Shown one piece after another: positions 29,501-44,500 of a DNA stretch of 64,000 nt. Source of the stretch: Linyphia triangularis (lineage: Eukaryota > Arthropoda > Arachnida > Araneae > Linyphiidae); assembly GCA_963978545.1 (NCBI GenBank), contig OZ021727.1, positions 50,358,487 through 50,422,486 on the forward strand, written 5' to 3'. Below the pieces are notes generated by a model. The model searched no databases and had not been told where the DNA came from. It was given only the letters and a program-made list of their open reading frames with translations. The number at the start of each line of letters is the position of its first letter. Position 1 is the stretch's first letter. The translations under genes and the position numbers were made by a program.

Positions 29501-32500
29501 TTTTGTATTGCTTAAGTCACCTTCATCCATATTTTGGCACTATACACATGGAGATTTGTAGTGGTAAGCCATTAGAAGTTTAATGTTACGGAATAATTTA
29601 AACTTTTCATTACCAGCAAAACTATTTTTTTAAAAATTGCGTATTATCTTTTTAGTATAGGTACATGTTCTATTTGATCAGGGTGTTGAGACATCTGGAA
29701 AATTTAAGAAAATTGGGGAAATTTTAAAAAAAGTTTGTCCTATAATCAGGGATTTTTTTTAGAAATCTGTCAGGGAAATCAGGGAATTTTCAGGGAACTT
29801 TTTTTCCTGAATTTTGTGGCCACCCTAAATAAGCTTAGAGTTAAAAAAATGTGAAACTACATGTTTCTTCAGGTTCAGAATCCAAATCCAATAGGAAATT
29901 AAGCCACCCCCTCCATTCCCCGTTTTAGGGATACCAAAATTTCTTCTTCCTAAAAGTTGTGAATGAGGAGTTGTGGAAGCCTCCTTGCCTTCCTCAGAGA
30001 TAAGGAAATTCCTTTTTCTTAGAAATAGCAAGTGAAGAGCTGTCGTAATAAAGAGAAAATCACACTTGTTAAATGATGCCCCTTTTGTCAGAATGACGAT
30101 CAGTCGCCCTGTTTGGCACGTTTCTTGTAATTGAAATTGATTATCAAGCAGCCCACTGAAATTGGTGTCATGGAGCAAGTCGTAAACTATAAGGTGAGAA
30201 AAAAGACCTGTGGTTGGCTGTCCACCTAAGCTAGTTCTCACTCTCTACTTTATAAGAAACAAGAAAGGAATCAGAAAGGAAACTAAATTAAAATCTAGCT
30301 AGCTTGATTGTTATTTGATTTTAATTTCTTGTATTATCTGATGATTTCCTGCTTGATCGTACACACTAAAGTCCATTTTATCTGACCCTGTTGCTGCTTT
30401 TTCTGTGGGAATGATAACCCTTTACTTTTCAAACTTTTCATGTTCTTTTATTTGCAATTTTATTTAAATTTTGTTGTTTCCCCTTTCATTTATAGTGCTT
30501 TTTGGTATCAAATCTCTGTTATTGTATAGGTACAAGGTAAAAAGAATATTTTATTGAATTTGGCGTACATAGTTATAAAGCTTGGTTATACTAATACAGC
30601 GTTCGCCACTAACTTTTAGAGACGGACCGTATGACTTATGTTGGGGCTTTTCGTGGGCCAGATACACCAAAATACATATCCTTAAATATTATCGATTTCA
30701 CAATATGTAGAATTTCTGGGGAAAAAAATGTATAATTTTTTTTATTTTAGTAAAATGGCAATTGATATTTGATTTTTTTTCAAATAATTATAAAAATAAA
30801 AGTTTTCATTATTAGTAAATCAAAGTCTACAAAAGAAATGAATCTTTTTTTTTAATGTGACAATGCGACTTAACTTTTAATAAAATTATTTAAGCTGTAT
30901 TTCCAATTTACTCCATTTTAAGTCGATATCAATTGTGAGATGATGGTGGTCAAAATCGTTCTGTTTATTTTATGATAGAGGCGACGTTTTTCGGAGTATT
31001 TGTTGTAGTCAATTTTCATAAATTGTCCAAATGAGATTCAGTTTTTGTTTTTTCTTGATGAAAACTACCTTGCTGAAAGCTTCTTCATATAGTTTCTTCA
31101 GATAAATAGTGAAGAACTCTGTTCTACATAGTTAATATATATTATTTTGGGTAAATTAAAATATTAAAAAAAAAAAAAAACACCCGATACCATGAAATTT
31201 TTATTTTTTTATTTTCTGTGGTTTCGGTGGGCCTCAGAAAAATCTATCGCTGGCCTAATCCGGGCAGCGTACTGGCTAACACTATGCTAATAGGTCATCC
31301 ATACATGCCTACACACAACTTTGAGTTATATATTTTTATTTCAAAGTAGGCACTTCCATCTGTAACAAAAAACTGTGTCACAATTCAGCTGAGTTTTTTC
31401 ATTCAGAACACAGAACACTTCTTGATATCTACATTTAACAAATCTTAAATGTCCATTCACAATATGCTTGCAATGAGCACAAAAGTCAAGGATCACAAAT
31501 ACGTCTCAACTCCTTTTCTAAAAAACCCAGCTTTCTTTTACTATGGTCTCTTCCAAACAATTGGTTCTATCTTGATCCATGATATTCCAATAGGGTAATA
31601 CTGGCTATCATATGATCCAACACATGTGTTATAATGTTTTCCCCCCATTATTCTAATGTAAGACACTGCTAAGGGAAGGGATTGAGGATCAAGTCAAACC
31701 CCACATATTGCTCTAGAGTACTACAGGGTTCGTACGCCTCCTGAAATTCCTGAATAACTCTTGAAGTTTGCTATTTCTTTACAAGAGCCCTTATAACTCC
31801 TGAAAATTGTGTTTCTTCTCCTGATATTTCTTTTTATTTCCTTAAAAATAGTCCTCGAAGGGTAACAAGATTAGTAAAACGTTACAATGTAGCATTTTTT
31901 TTTTTACTCGACAAAACATCTCTGAAATCCGAAATTCTTACCGTACTTCAGAGTTTACTGCGCATGCGCTTCGTCACTACGGCCGCAAAAAAAACCCCTG
32001 CTGACAGCCCTAGAATGCACCACAATTCTCAATAACCAGACATCTAAAGGGAAAACTATATTATTAGAAATGTAATTTTTTTCTCCATTAAATCATGAAT
32101 TTACTGTACTTAACACCAGAAAAACTCCTTAGTAACTTCTGAATTTTACTATCATAGATTGAGTATGAATCCTGGTACTAGCTGCCTCTTGTTTAAAATC
32201 CTAATCTAATTTGCTAAGAAAATGTGATACTTGAGATTAATCCATAATGCACATTTTGTTGGCGACAAAATATTTGAACCGCCTGGTTTTCTCGAAGGTC
32301 CAGTTCGGCTCGGACCAGTTTTGGAGCCTTCCTCAGATCTGGCATCCATCCATCGATCCAACGTTTCGACTCGTAAGGTAATCTGTTCAGCAAATATTTT
32401 GTTTTGCCAACGGTCGACAGAATAATTCTTGGGTACTGAAAATGTGTCAGTCAGTCATACACGAGTTGAAATGTTGAATTTTTTTTTTTTTTTTTAATCT

Positions 32501-35500
32501 AGGGATCTGCCCCAGTATGGCCATAAACAGTGGCAAGCTTACTTTGGTCGTACATTTGATGTCTATACTAAGCTGTGGAAGTTTCAACAGCAACACAGGT
32601 ATATTTTTCTTGACATTGAATGTGTAATTTCTTCAACCACAGTAAGAAATGCATAGTGGATGTTTCAAGTAGGTGCTTTATAAGCTTTTTTATAAGCAAA
32701 CAAGTAAATGTAGTGCTAGAATTCAATTAGTGAAGAAATCAAATTTGTAACTGAATACCTTTATTGGATAAGGAAGTGTTCTTTTGTATGATTTACTAAT
32801 TGAAAAGCCAAGTCAGTTCTGAAGTTTTGTATTGTTACAGACAAGTATTGGACAGTAAATATGCACTCAAGCGTTGGCAAATTGGAGAAATTGCTTCCAA
32901 GATTGGACAGCTGTATTACCATTATTAGTAAGTTATAAAATTTTAACAATGTGGTTAAAATGTTTTAAGAATTTGTATTTTCAAATATTTTCTACTTTTC
33001 TTTTTTCCTCTTTTGCAGTCTCAGGACTAGTGAAACCAATTACTTGAATGAGACATTCTCATTTTATGCTGCTATAAGAGCCCGTGGATACTATTGCAAA
33101 GCCAGTAAAGAAGAAAGGTTTGCATTTCTTTGCGTTTTCTTTTGTATTCTTGTCCAAAGTATGTTATTAAAATATCTTTTTTATAATTGATACAGTCCTG
33201 TGCAGCTAAATCCTCTGCCACATAACCCTGAGAAGATCTTAAAGTGAGTTTCAAAGTCAATACCGAATTTAAAATATTTTGTCCACAATTTCTTTTCAAA
33301 TTCTTTGCTAAACTTTTAATTTGGCAGAAATCTTTAATTTGCTTGCAAATCATGAAAATTAATAAGTCAATTTAAAAAGCGGTTTCAAAAAACATAAGTT
33401 TACTTCTAGTCCCTGTAAATAACACAAATTATAAAATATCCATGTTGTATTTTAGCATCAATGAAAGAAACTTGCATCAAGAATGTCATTTTAATTAAGA
33501 GCTTATGATAAAAATTGGTTTCTACAAGATTTTTAAAGACTACAAGTTTAATGTTGTTGTATTCTAAAAGTTTTACTTCTTTGCATGGAATGTTGCAGTG
33601 CAGCTGAATTTTTTTTTGTCTTTTTCTATATGTTTTAGTTTTCTAAATTTCAAGGATAGAGTAGGTAAATGGTAAATAATAGAACTATATAAATACTATT
33701 TTATTGAAAATTTTCATTTAAAATTTATTTTTGGTTTCTTTATGAATTATTTTCTCTCCTTTTTTGTATGTGTGTTAAAATGTTAATGTTTAGCATTTTT
33801 ATTTGTTTGCACTTCTTTCCCATTGCTGCCAACTGCTTTGAAATAATGTTTACTTGTTTTACTGCATAATTTTTAAAAAATATACTTTCTTACTCTTTAT
33901 AACTTGAAAATAAACAGAAAAAAAAGCAATACACTAATTTCTACCTGAGTTTAAGCTTTAGCTATTAAATTCATTTACAAAAATGAAAAATTACTATGAA
34001 GTATATGCAATTAAATAAAATGCTAAAATGAAAAGTATAGCTATTAAATATGTTTTAAAGTTTTGTAATGTTTTATTTTGTACAAATTGTTTTTAGGTAT
34101 GATAAGTAGTTTTTTTTAAAAACAATTCTTTCTTGTTTTATACTATTTATCATAATGTCCTTGGTATATGATTTTTTTGAATTTGTGTGTGTTGGTCTAA
34201 CAGAATAAGAATTTATGGGGATCTCATTTTCTGCTTATTTTTGAAAAATCCTTACATTGTAACACTATTGTACCATTATATACAGAAAGTTCCTTTTAGT
34301 GTTTAATATCTATTCATCATGAACTTACTCTGTGAAAATTATGTATATAATAGTTAATATTAGTAGATATACATATTAAATTAGTCTTCTTGAACTTCAC
34401 AGTAGGAAGCTCGAATTTTATCCAAGGTTTAAAACTCTTTAACTTTGTTAATATCAAAGCAAAATGGAACAAAAAATTTAATATTGTTTTGAGTTCAGAC
34501 ACTTTTGATACTTCTGTACAATATATGGTCTAAACTGCATTGAATTTGCGTCTAATTAGCTCTCGTGTAGTTATCACATCTTAATATATTAAAAGGAAAA
34601 AATCACAATAGCCTTTCTTAGATTATAAAATAAACATGATTTGTAAGAATACATTTTGAGCTACATTGCCACAGGAGGTCCCTATGTAATTACTGTTTCT
34701 ATTGATATTCTTGTGTGAAAATAAAATGAAATTTGCTTAAAACAGAATTTTGAATTCACTGAACGAAATTGGGCCACATCTAATGAATGTCCTATATTTT
34801 GATTGTATAAAAATTGCCATTCCTATATAAAACTACAATATAATGCTCAACACCGGCATTATAATAGACAAAAAAAAAAGTTTCCTTTGCAAAAATTAAG
34901 ACAAATATTTTGGGATGATAATTATATTTATTAATCTTAAGCAGTATTTTTTTTTAAGCATAAACTTATTAAAAGAATTTAAAAGCATTATTCTTTTGAG
35001 TTTAACAATTGCAGATTTTATTCATTCAATATTGTTTTTTTTATCTAACTTAAATAATTTCTTCTGTCTATATATTCAGTTATTTAATAACTGATATTAG
35101 TTTATTTCTTTTGTATGCTTAAAAATTGTTTTGGATTCATTTTAATTCTTGAGGAATAGGGTTAAGATTCTATCCATTCTGTAGATCTGATTTGATGGTC
35201 AAGAAACTACGGTACTATGCAAGATTCATTGTAGTATGCCTTTTACTCAAGAAAATGAAATTAGTGAAAGAATTAGTGAGGGTGAGTTTACATTATTTTA
35301 TTTTGTACAAAATAAAGAATTTTTTCTTGTAGATAATCTTTCGTAAATTAATGGTATTCTAAAGTATATCAGTAATCATATTTAATGTAGTGTTTATAAT
35401 AATATAATTGAAGTATTTTTAACTTAAGGAGTTGGCTAAGCAGATTGATGACTATACTTCAACTTATGAACCTGAAGATCAATTGGAATGGTCATTAGTA

Positions 35501-38500
35501 CTTGGAGAAATAAAGTCGTTTATCGAGGTTTGAATATTTTTCTTTCAAAGTAGTCATTGTTGCTCTACTATCTGCACTGAATTTTTGTATACACAATTTA
35601 CTGAAATGTTGCTTTAAAATACTATTTTTAATTTTTACTGGCTGTAAAAATAGTATTTAATTTAACTTTATGCCAATTCATATTCTTAAATTTAAAATTA
35701 ATCTAAAAATATAACTTTTTTGTGTTCCCCAACTAGTGGTGTCACTTAATAAATTAAATTTTTTAATAGATAACTTTTAAAATAATAATTCAGCATTACA
35801 TACTTATTTCTATAAATACTGTTATTTTGCTTTTGTTATTGTTATGTCTAATAAAAAATTTCTAGTTTAAAAAAATATTTTATAAATATTGTTTTTGGAA
35901 AAATTATTGCCTTAGTAGTACATGATTGATGTAGACTGATGTTAAATTTATGTAAAATATATATAATAGAAACATAAGGTTACATTCTTTTTAGAACTAA
36001 AGTATCCTAGAAAATCGTTAAAGCTAATGTAAACTATATAAGATTTATGATTATAAATAATTGCTGTAAAAGTGGGACTGTGAAATCTAGGTAAAATTGA
36101 GCTTTTGAAATTTTTAAGCAACTGTGGAAAAAATAATTGCTTTTTTACACAGTAATTACCACCATACATATTGAGTTTTAGGTCTGTGGCACCAAATAGT
36201 AACTCGGACGTGTAGTCAGGGGGAGGGATAAGGGGATATATCCCCTACCTAATATTTTGTTTAAAATGCTAAATTTATTAATTTTTTTTTAATCTCTAAA
36301 CATAGATAGAAAAAATACCTGTAATTAAATATATTTGGCATTAATAACAAAAAATATTGCTATGACTTGTTGAGTTATAATTTTTTATAACCTTCTGGAA
36401 AAAATCACTGGCTATGCCTTTGTTGTAATTTCTATCTTAAGTTTCTAGTTACACTCTCTGTAACTTGAAACATGTTTGGAAATTTTTGTGATTTCTGTAA
36501 CTTTTGTACTTTTGGCAGTTCATTTGTTGACAATGAAGAAGAGAGTCAAGAAGAGTGATAATAGAGAACAGAGAAAACAGCTGAAGCTTAAAATTTTTCA
36601 TTTTGAAAAAACTGCAGGAATTTTCCTAACTCTAAAAAATTCAGGAAAATTTAAACTTTAATAACCAATCATGAGACTTCAACACTATAAATTACTACAT
36701 ATTTATTAAAATAAAAATAAAAGATACAGTCAAACCTCATTAACGTGAAATCGCTTAACACAAAATCCTGTTTAATGTGACATAGAATCAGTTCTCTGTA
36801 TGATGAAATTTAAACTTAACGTTAATTTATTTGTTTAATACAAATTCTCACAAAATGAAATCCTGTTTAAGAAAAAAAAAAATGTGCTCTTTGAACTCTC
36901 CTTTTTAGATGAAACTTTGCAACATTTCCTATTACAGTTGGACAACACCTCATATGCTTTAAATAATTTAGAAGAGATAGACTAATTGTTAAAAGAATGT
37001 TCTATTAAAACTTAAAGCAAAAATCAATAACATACTTCTTTAAATAATAAGTTACAAGGTAAATACATTGATTTTTTTTTTGTTCCTAATGTTTATCTTG
37101 TTAGACTATTGTACTAAATATATGCCTTGCAATGAATGTAAATGTTCAAAAAAGCAACAGTATTAAATGTATATATAGCTAGTAACTTAAATTTGCATTG
37201 ATTAGATGAAAAAGTTTTTAGACGTTTAACATGAAATTCAGTTAACTCAAAATTATCAAGGATGCTTAAAATTATTATTGATTCAACAGTTAATCCATAA
37301 TTTTTTGTTTTACACTGTGTAAGTGATATATAAAGTAAGTGATACAAAAAAGCTACTCTTATATAATTAAAAGATACTTTATAAACTATTTTATAATTCT
37401 TTTGTGTAGAAATATCAAAATGGAAACTTTTTTATTTCCAGGCAGACAATCTAGTCAACATTACAGATGTAAATTCAGCACCTGTGGTGATATCACATCG
37501 TCTTAATCCTTTAAATAGCCCTCCTGTTGAAAAGTTGCCGACGAATCATTTAACTTTACAAGAAATACTTATAATGGGAAATTGTTGTGATCAGGTAAGG
37601 GATTGCATTTTAAATTAAATTATTTAAGGTATTGCTTTTAAAAACATAGCCTTCATAACAACTATTATAAGGTGATTATCATGTCCTTCAAGGATGTTTG
37701 TCTTGGACCTACTTTTAATTAAATGTTAACTTTATGTTTATTATATGTATATATGTGTGTGCGCTATGAATATTCCAATAATAAAACCATTTATATGCAC
37801 AATCAACTAATTTTAACCCTTAACTTTAAAATCAAAAGGATTAAAAAAGGTTTTCTTTATTAATGAATTTTGCCAAGGTCATAAATGCTCTTTTAACTTC
37901 ACATCTTAGGAGCATCAGCAATCATAAAAATCTGCATTAAAAATAATAACTAGTACTATTTGAGTATTTTCCCATGCTATTAATGATAAAGAAACATATG
38001 AGAATAATAAATGTTACATTTAATTCTTTATTAAAAATGTTATGATTGAAAATTCAATTGTTAATTTCTAGCTTAAACTTAAAAGTCAATTCTTAATTGG
38101 ATCTAACAGCTTAAAATTCATCTCTTAATTTTGATCTTAAACTTTAAAAAGGACTTTATTCTTTATGTTCTAGAGTTAATTCACCTTTGAATGGCGATCT
38201 TTTTACTTTTTTCCCATTTTTAGAGTCATATCTTTTCCCACTTGCTTCAAAAATTTTAATCTTTCTAAGTTTTTGTTTACCTTGTAGTATTCATTTAAAA
38301 CATCGTATTTAATTATTTTTTCGGTGCCTGAACGTGTTACAGGTATGCCGAGGTGTTAGTGTTTTTAATTTTCAAAATGCCATCCATTGGAGGCCGATGG
38401 GGTTGTTTTTGGTTCAACGAGAGGTTGTATTTTTTTGAGAATTCGAGGTAGTAGCCGTTTTGTTATCTTTTCTTGGCGTAATTTGTGAACGACGCTGTGT

Positions 38501-41500
38501 ATTCTTGGGCCACAAACGAGAGTCCTTGAACCGGTTTACCTCTGTTTGAAGAAAAAGCTGATGCAATAACCAGCATCCCGACGTCTGATTGGTCGGGCAA
38601 TCGCCGAGATGGGGGGGAAACATAGCTAAAGGAGGACATTCTTTCTTGGGCTAGAGAGCTGAACAGACGTAAAAGTAATACGCTCCCTCATGAAGAGACG
38701 CGGCAGAAACCACAGTTGTCCAGGGGAAATGGCGCGTCCCCGAAACCTTTAACTGCCTGGACCGCCATCGGATAAGGAAGGAGGAGTAAAGCCAGATCTT
38801 CGCCATGGAGTATTGCTGCTCAGACCGGTGTTCTTCCGTCTGCATGTTATTAATTACCCTTCGTTAAAGAAAACCAACCAGCTCCCCCAACCAAGTAAAG
38901 CCAGATCTTCGCCATGGAGTATTGCTGCTCAGACCGGGGTTCTTCCGTCTGCATGTTATTAATTACCCTTCGTTAAAGAAAACCAACCAGCTCCCCCGAC
39001 CAAGTAAAGCCAGATCTTCGCCATGGAGTATTGCTGCTCAGACCAGGGTCTCCCGTCTGCCTAGGATGAATGCCCTCCGATAAAGAAAACATCCCTTCTC
39101 CCAGCTCCCCCGACCGGCTAGCTAAAGATATGCCCTACTGAGCCTTTTGAACCAATTCGCCCTTTAAAGACAAGCCAGAATTTGCCAACCAGCCGAGTCC
39201 TGTGATCCCAATCCCCAGGATGGAACTTTCACCATTTAAATGCCGGATTTCCGCCAAGCCAGACCCTCCATTTCCCCCTCCTTGTCCAAGATGTCAGCCT
39301 TCTCCCTTTTCCCGAAGGAATCCTGGTTCCTCGCAGGTAGTCTGCTCCTCCCGGACAGACCAGTGAAACTATTCTAGTTTTCTTTTACTAACCATGATTG
39401 TGTTGAGTGCTAACGGCCAGATCTCTCTTCCATTAGGAATTTAAGACAGGATTTATTTATCCGGTTAATTTTAATTTGTTAGTTTTAATTGTTTTATTTA
39501 ATTTGATTTTTTTTAACAACCTCTCCTGAGCGAAGAACAACCTCTTTGCCCTCTTGGGTATTTCATTTGAATCCTTAAGGTTCATCTTGTTTTGAGTTGT
39601 GTAACTGTTTCATGAATAAGACATGTCTGACAACTTATAATATTAATGATTAATAAATTACATTTTTATCTGGTAAAAACAGTGGTGTTTTCTTGAACTT
39701 TTAGTTAAGTAATTTTTGTGTTTAGGTGTTGAAGATTCTAAAGCTTACCATTTTAGGTACGAGGTCGTTAAGTAGTAATAATTTTCTTTTCTAAATATTT
39801 AAGTGGTAATAAACCACTACGACAAAAATAATATTTTACAGGTGAAGTTCAGTGAGCTCACCTTAGACATGTTTCGCATGTTGCAAACTGTGGAAAGAGA
39901 ACCTCAGGAAGAAGCTATCCAGATGTTTGACACTACTCCAACACCTGGAAAAATCCCATTTGTAAGTGTGATTTTAGCAGTACTCTTATTTATGTATGTT
40001 TTTGTATCTTTTTTGTATGTTTGATTATATTATAATGAATATACTAATTGTTTTTCCTTACAGCCACCAGATAACGGGGACCAACGGCCAGCTAAACGAG
40101 AAAACCCTCATAAATATCTTTTGTATAAACCCAACATCAGCCAGCTTATTGTTTTTCTTAGTTCTGGTTTTAAAGAACTTCCTCCAAATGGAGTACTCCT
40201 TTTGTATATGTCTGCAGATGGTTGTTTTACTAATGTGAAGCAACCTGATGATGGTAATTTTGTTATTTATTCATTGCATTTCTAATAATAATTGGTATGT
40301 AAGTGTGTGTTTGTATTATTTTTTTTATTGCATACATAATATGTTTATTTTTATAATTTTTGTACAACTTTTTTGTTTGTAATTTTGTATATTGCATGGA
40401 TAAAAAAGTGATGAAACTAAGACATTTTCATTTTTAAGGGAAAGGGGTGATAAATAAGCAAAACCTATTAAAAGTATAGGAAAACAATTGTCCTCTTGCA
40501 CTAACTAATGAAAAGGATAAAGGTACACTTTTACATTAAAGAAAATGTATTATGTTAAATTTTTCTGTGCTATCAATACAAAGATGAGAATTTTTAAGTT
40601 TTGTCATTTTACCATGTAATATGCAATTGATATGGATAATTCTTATGTATACTTACCTGCTTGGCAAAGACCCATCATTGTGTATAGGTTCTAGCTTTTG
40701 ACACTTTGTAAACCAGGCTAGCTTAGAGTTGCTTTATTAAGCTGTACAGCTTTTAGAGTTACGCCATAAGCTTGAAGAGTCGTCCAAAATAGGGGTTACC
40801 GGGGAAAATACTAATCAGTAAGTAAACCGATTTCGGCAGTTGATCGCTCTTTTGGTAAAGTTGGACAATAGCAAGTAGAAAGTGTGAACCCATTGGCGTG
40901 GCGATATGTTATAGATTATCGTTTTTAAGGAGGACATAACATATATAACACATAAAAACCCGTAGCTTATTCAATAAAAATCTAAAAGTAATCTTCATCA
41001 AGATTTTGTTTACATTTCGTTGTAAGCCTGCCAAGGAACTAATGCCAAAGGAATGGAAAGCTCCCCAATCGATCGCCTATAAGATTTTGTTCGAAAAACA
41101 CTCAATGCAATGTCCAAAAATTATTTTATACAATTAAAAACATTTTGTTGCGATAGAAAAAGACATATTATGATTTTAATTACACAAACAAGAAATATAT
41201 GCAGTGGGAAAAAGAAATGATAAGCTTATAAGACATACTAAATCATGCGTACATACTCAAAATGAGGATTACAAGGGTAAAAATTGATAAATTTTAAAAA
41301 TAATACTTTGAAAAAATAGATTGCCTTTGAATAATTGATAATTAAAGATAATAAATGTGTACATTCCTTTGTTTTAGAAGATTACACGGATTTATGGACG
41401 GTGGGCAAAACCCCCATATTAACCTCCATAGACGTCTTTGAATTCCGCCTGCAGCGGTTACTTTTCGCTCTTAACCAATAGGAGGGACATCTCGCTATGA

Positions 41501-44500
41501 CTTATCTCTTACTTCACAGAAGTAAACAAAAACATTTAGGATCTCTAGGCTAGCTTCGCTCTTTGATAAGTCATTGCTATGCAAACATGAGCTCATTTTG
41601 CTCGCTAAAAGATTAATTGCTACATAAACCCTTATTATTAGAGCTTCTCCGGTCGAGAAACTAAGAAAATTGTTTTCCAATAATACAATAATCAGAGGTC
41701 GAAATTTGCGGTAGGCCTTTTTTTTAGGCAACAAGATTTTTAAAAGGCCACTTAAATAAAAATTTCAGTTTTCTGTTGGGCAACTAGAAATTTAATTTCT
41801 ATTTCATAAATGCATGTTTTATTTTGAATAAAATTAATCAATTAGATTTCGAGCACTTTGACCAATTTAACTTATCAGCGTAGAAAAATAGAAAATGTAT
41901 CTGTCAATTACGTGAAATTAAAAGTTCTGTATTTTAAGTGAGAAGGATATTTACTGAAATAAAGGTATAGATCTACATTTTGAAACTTCATTTTTTTTTC
42001 TTATAGTTAACTGAACATTTATTATCTGTAATATGGAAATATTTGAGGGTAACAAATTTAACTTGAGGACAACCAAGATCACTTCAGTGGTTGCCCTTAG
42101 AACAACATAAAAATCATAAGATTTGACTTCTGGTAATAATACAACCCTCCTCACCTCTCTGATAATATTTTGACATTCTGTTTATGAAAAGTAAAAATAG
42201 AAAGCCAGAACAATTTATGTTTAAAATTTCAGAGTTATCTGCTTATTGGAAGTCACATTGTAAAGAAACTTAAGGTATTAACAAAAATTAATTAAATAAA
42301 AAATTAACTACAATTTTAACATTATGTGTGTGTCGAAAGTACAATTAGAAGGCCAAAATTACTTATGTTTAAAATTTCGTAGCTCTATGCATATTAAAAG
42401 TTGGTTTGTAAGAAGGCTAAAAATTTAAAAAAAATAAATTAATATTTTGTTTGTGAAAATCAAAATTATGAAACTGAAACTACTTTTGTTAAAAATTTCA
42501 AAGCTCTACATCGATTTGAAGTCACTTCATACATAAAAAACACTTAAAAAAATTAATTAAAAAAACCTAATTAAAATTATAACATTCTGTTTGTCAAAAG
42601 CACAATTAAAAGGTTATGCATATTTAAAATTTCAAAGCCACTTATAAATTTGATTTACTTTTATACTGTGTTGTTCTACACTCCATTTTCTTATCACAGG
42701 AATGGTTTCCTTGACCTTCCTAAAAGCTGCCCAGAATTTATTACACCCTGCTCTTTCAGTTGATAGTGATTTGATTCATATAGCATGGCTTTGAAAATAA
42801 TTTAATTTAATTTAAAATTTTTGAATTGTAAATTTATTCCTTAATCTAATTTATATAAAAAGGACTTATTTAAAAAATAGTTTTCCAAAATACAACATTT
42901 TATTCCATTAAAAAATTATTGTTAGTATTTCAAATGAATTTTTGTTTTGAGGAAAGGAAAAACAAATGCTAATTTTGGCAGTTTTCTAATAATTAATATT
43001 TAATCTAAGAGTCTTTTTAATTCATACAACTAACTCTGATTCAATTGTATTTACCTCTGAAAATTTTTCTTAATTATTCTTATGAATACTAAAATGAAAA
43101 GTCTAGTTATGATGTTTCTCTCTAACAATGTTAAAATTAAAATAATAGTTATTTATGCAACTAGTTGAGAAAGTAATACTTTTTCAAACAAGGTAAAATG
43201 CTTATTTGACGAGTGTGATGGTACAAGTAAAATCATTTGCCGAGTTTGAAAAAATGCTTTCCTACCTGTTACATACAATATTTTTATAATCACATGCAAA
43301 AAATATCTTTATTGCATAAAAAACTAAAGTTGACGACTCCAGTCAATGAATCTCTTCTGAAAATGTAATTTCTGTACCAAATCTGTGTAAAATATGAGCA
43401 CAAGGTGTGCGGTAAAGTGTTTTTTCACCCTAGTGGGAGAAAGTTACTTTCTCACACTCTTTGCAGAAAAATACTACTTCAGATTAAAAATGGTTTTAAT
43501 AAAGTTTAATATTTTACACGTTATTATAAAAAAATATTTTATGTTTATGTGTTTATTTCAGGTTATGACTATGGTGGTGTGGCAACAAACAGTAAAAGAG
43601 AGCCAGATCATATTACTAAAAGAAATGTTCAACTTAAGGATATTCATTGGTACAGTTTTTATATTACATAACCTTACAAGATTTTTTTTATCAAATTGTT
43701 TCTGATTGCTTTTTCAGTGTTAAAATTACTGAAAGCAAAATTGATTTTACTTCCTGAATTCATGCTCTAAATACGTTTTTATAGTCTTTATCCTGGAGAT
43801 TTGTATCCCTTAACAAGAAAACCCTTGTTTCTGATTGTGGATAGTGACAACAGCCATGCCTTTCAGTATATTCCTCGTTATTTTGGTCAACCTGTTTTAG
43901 TATTGATGTCACCTGAAGATATCCCTCCATCTTTTCATGGTAATGTTTTGTTCTGTATTATTAGTTCATTATCTTATAGTATTTTTTTATCCTTTAAGTA
44001 AAATTTTATTTTAAAATTCTGAATTTTTTCTTTTGAAACATCTTTTGCTTTATTCAGTTATTTAAATGGCATAAATGAATACGATTTTTGTTTTAATATT
44101 AAATCTGAAAACAATAAATATGTAATGCTTCGGATTGCTTCTTATTTGTGGAAGTGTTGATTTAGTTGTAGTAATAACACATAGTGGTCACAGAACTTGG
44201 AAATTCAGGGAAATGCCGAGCAGCTTTCTGATTCTGGAAAACATCAGGGAGCTTTTTTAAATTTCACAATAAATCGGAGAATTTTTCTATTGTTGTATCC
44301 CTTTCATCCGTATTTTGGCTATATTTTTCCCGAGAATTGTGGTAATCTTTATAAGTTTCATGTTACAGTATAGTTTAAATTTTTCATTAATGCCAAAAGT
44401 ATTTAAATAAAATTGGCATACTATCTCTTTGGCATAAATGTTCTCTTTGATCTACACATCTGGAAAAATTGGTGAAATTAGAAATAAAGTTTGCCGTAAA

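Noticed and set aside
29825..30241. 138-codon open frame on the minus strand
   Set aside because: It overlaps the end of a MITE-like repeat, has no recognisable motif or splice context, and its composition is not protein-like. Treated as chance or repeat-derived.
36205..36425. possible hAT MITE with GTAGTCAGGGG and ACTGGCTATGCC ends
   Set aside because: End similarity is weak and flanks show no 8-bp duplication.
36726..37260. pogo/Tigger-type terminal repeat (CAGTCAAACCTC after TA)
   Set aside because: A single end only; no inverted partner or transposase in range. A similar lone end occurs near 17045.
40646..40690. ATACTTACCTG as a possible U1 snRNA 5' end
   Set aside because: Only the first bases fit. 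The following stem-loops, Sm site and overall length do not match U1.
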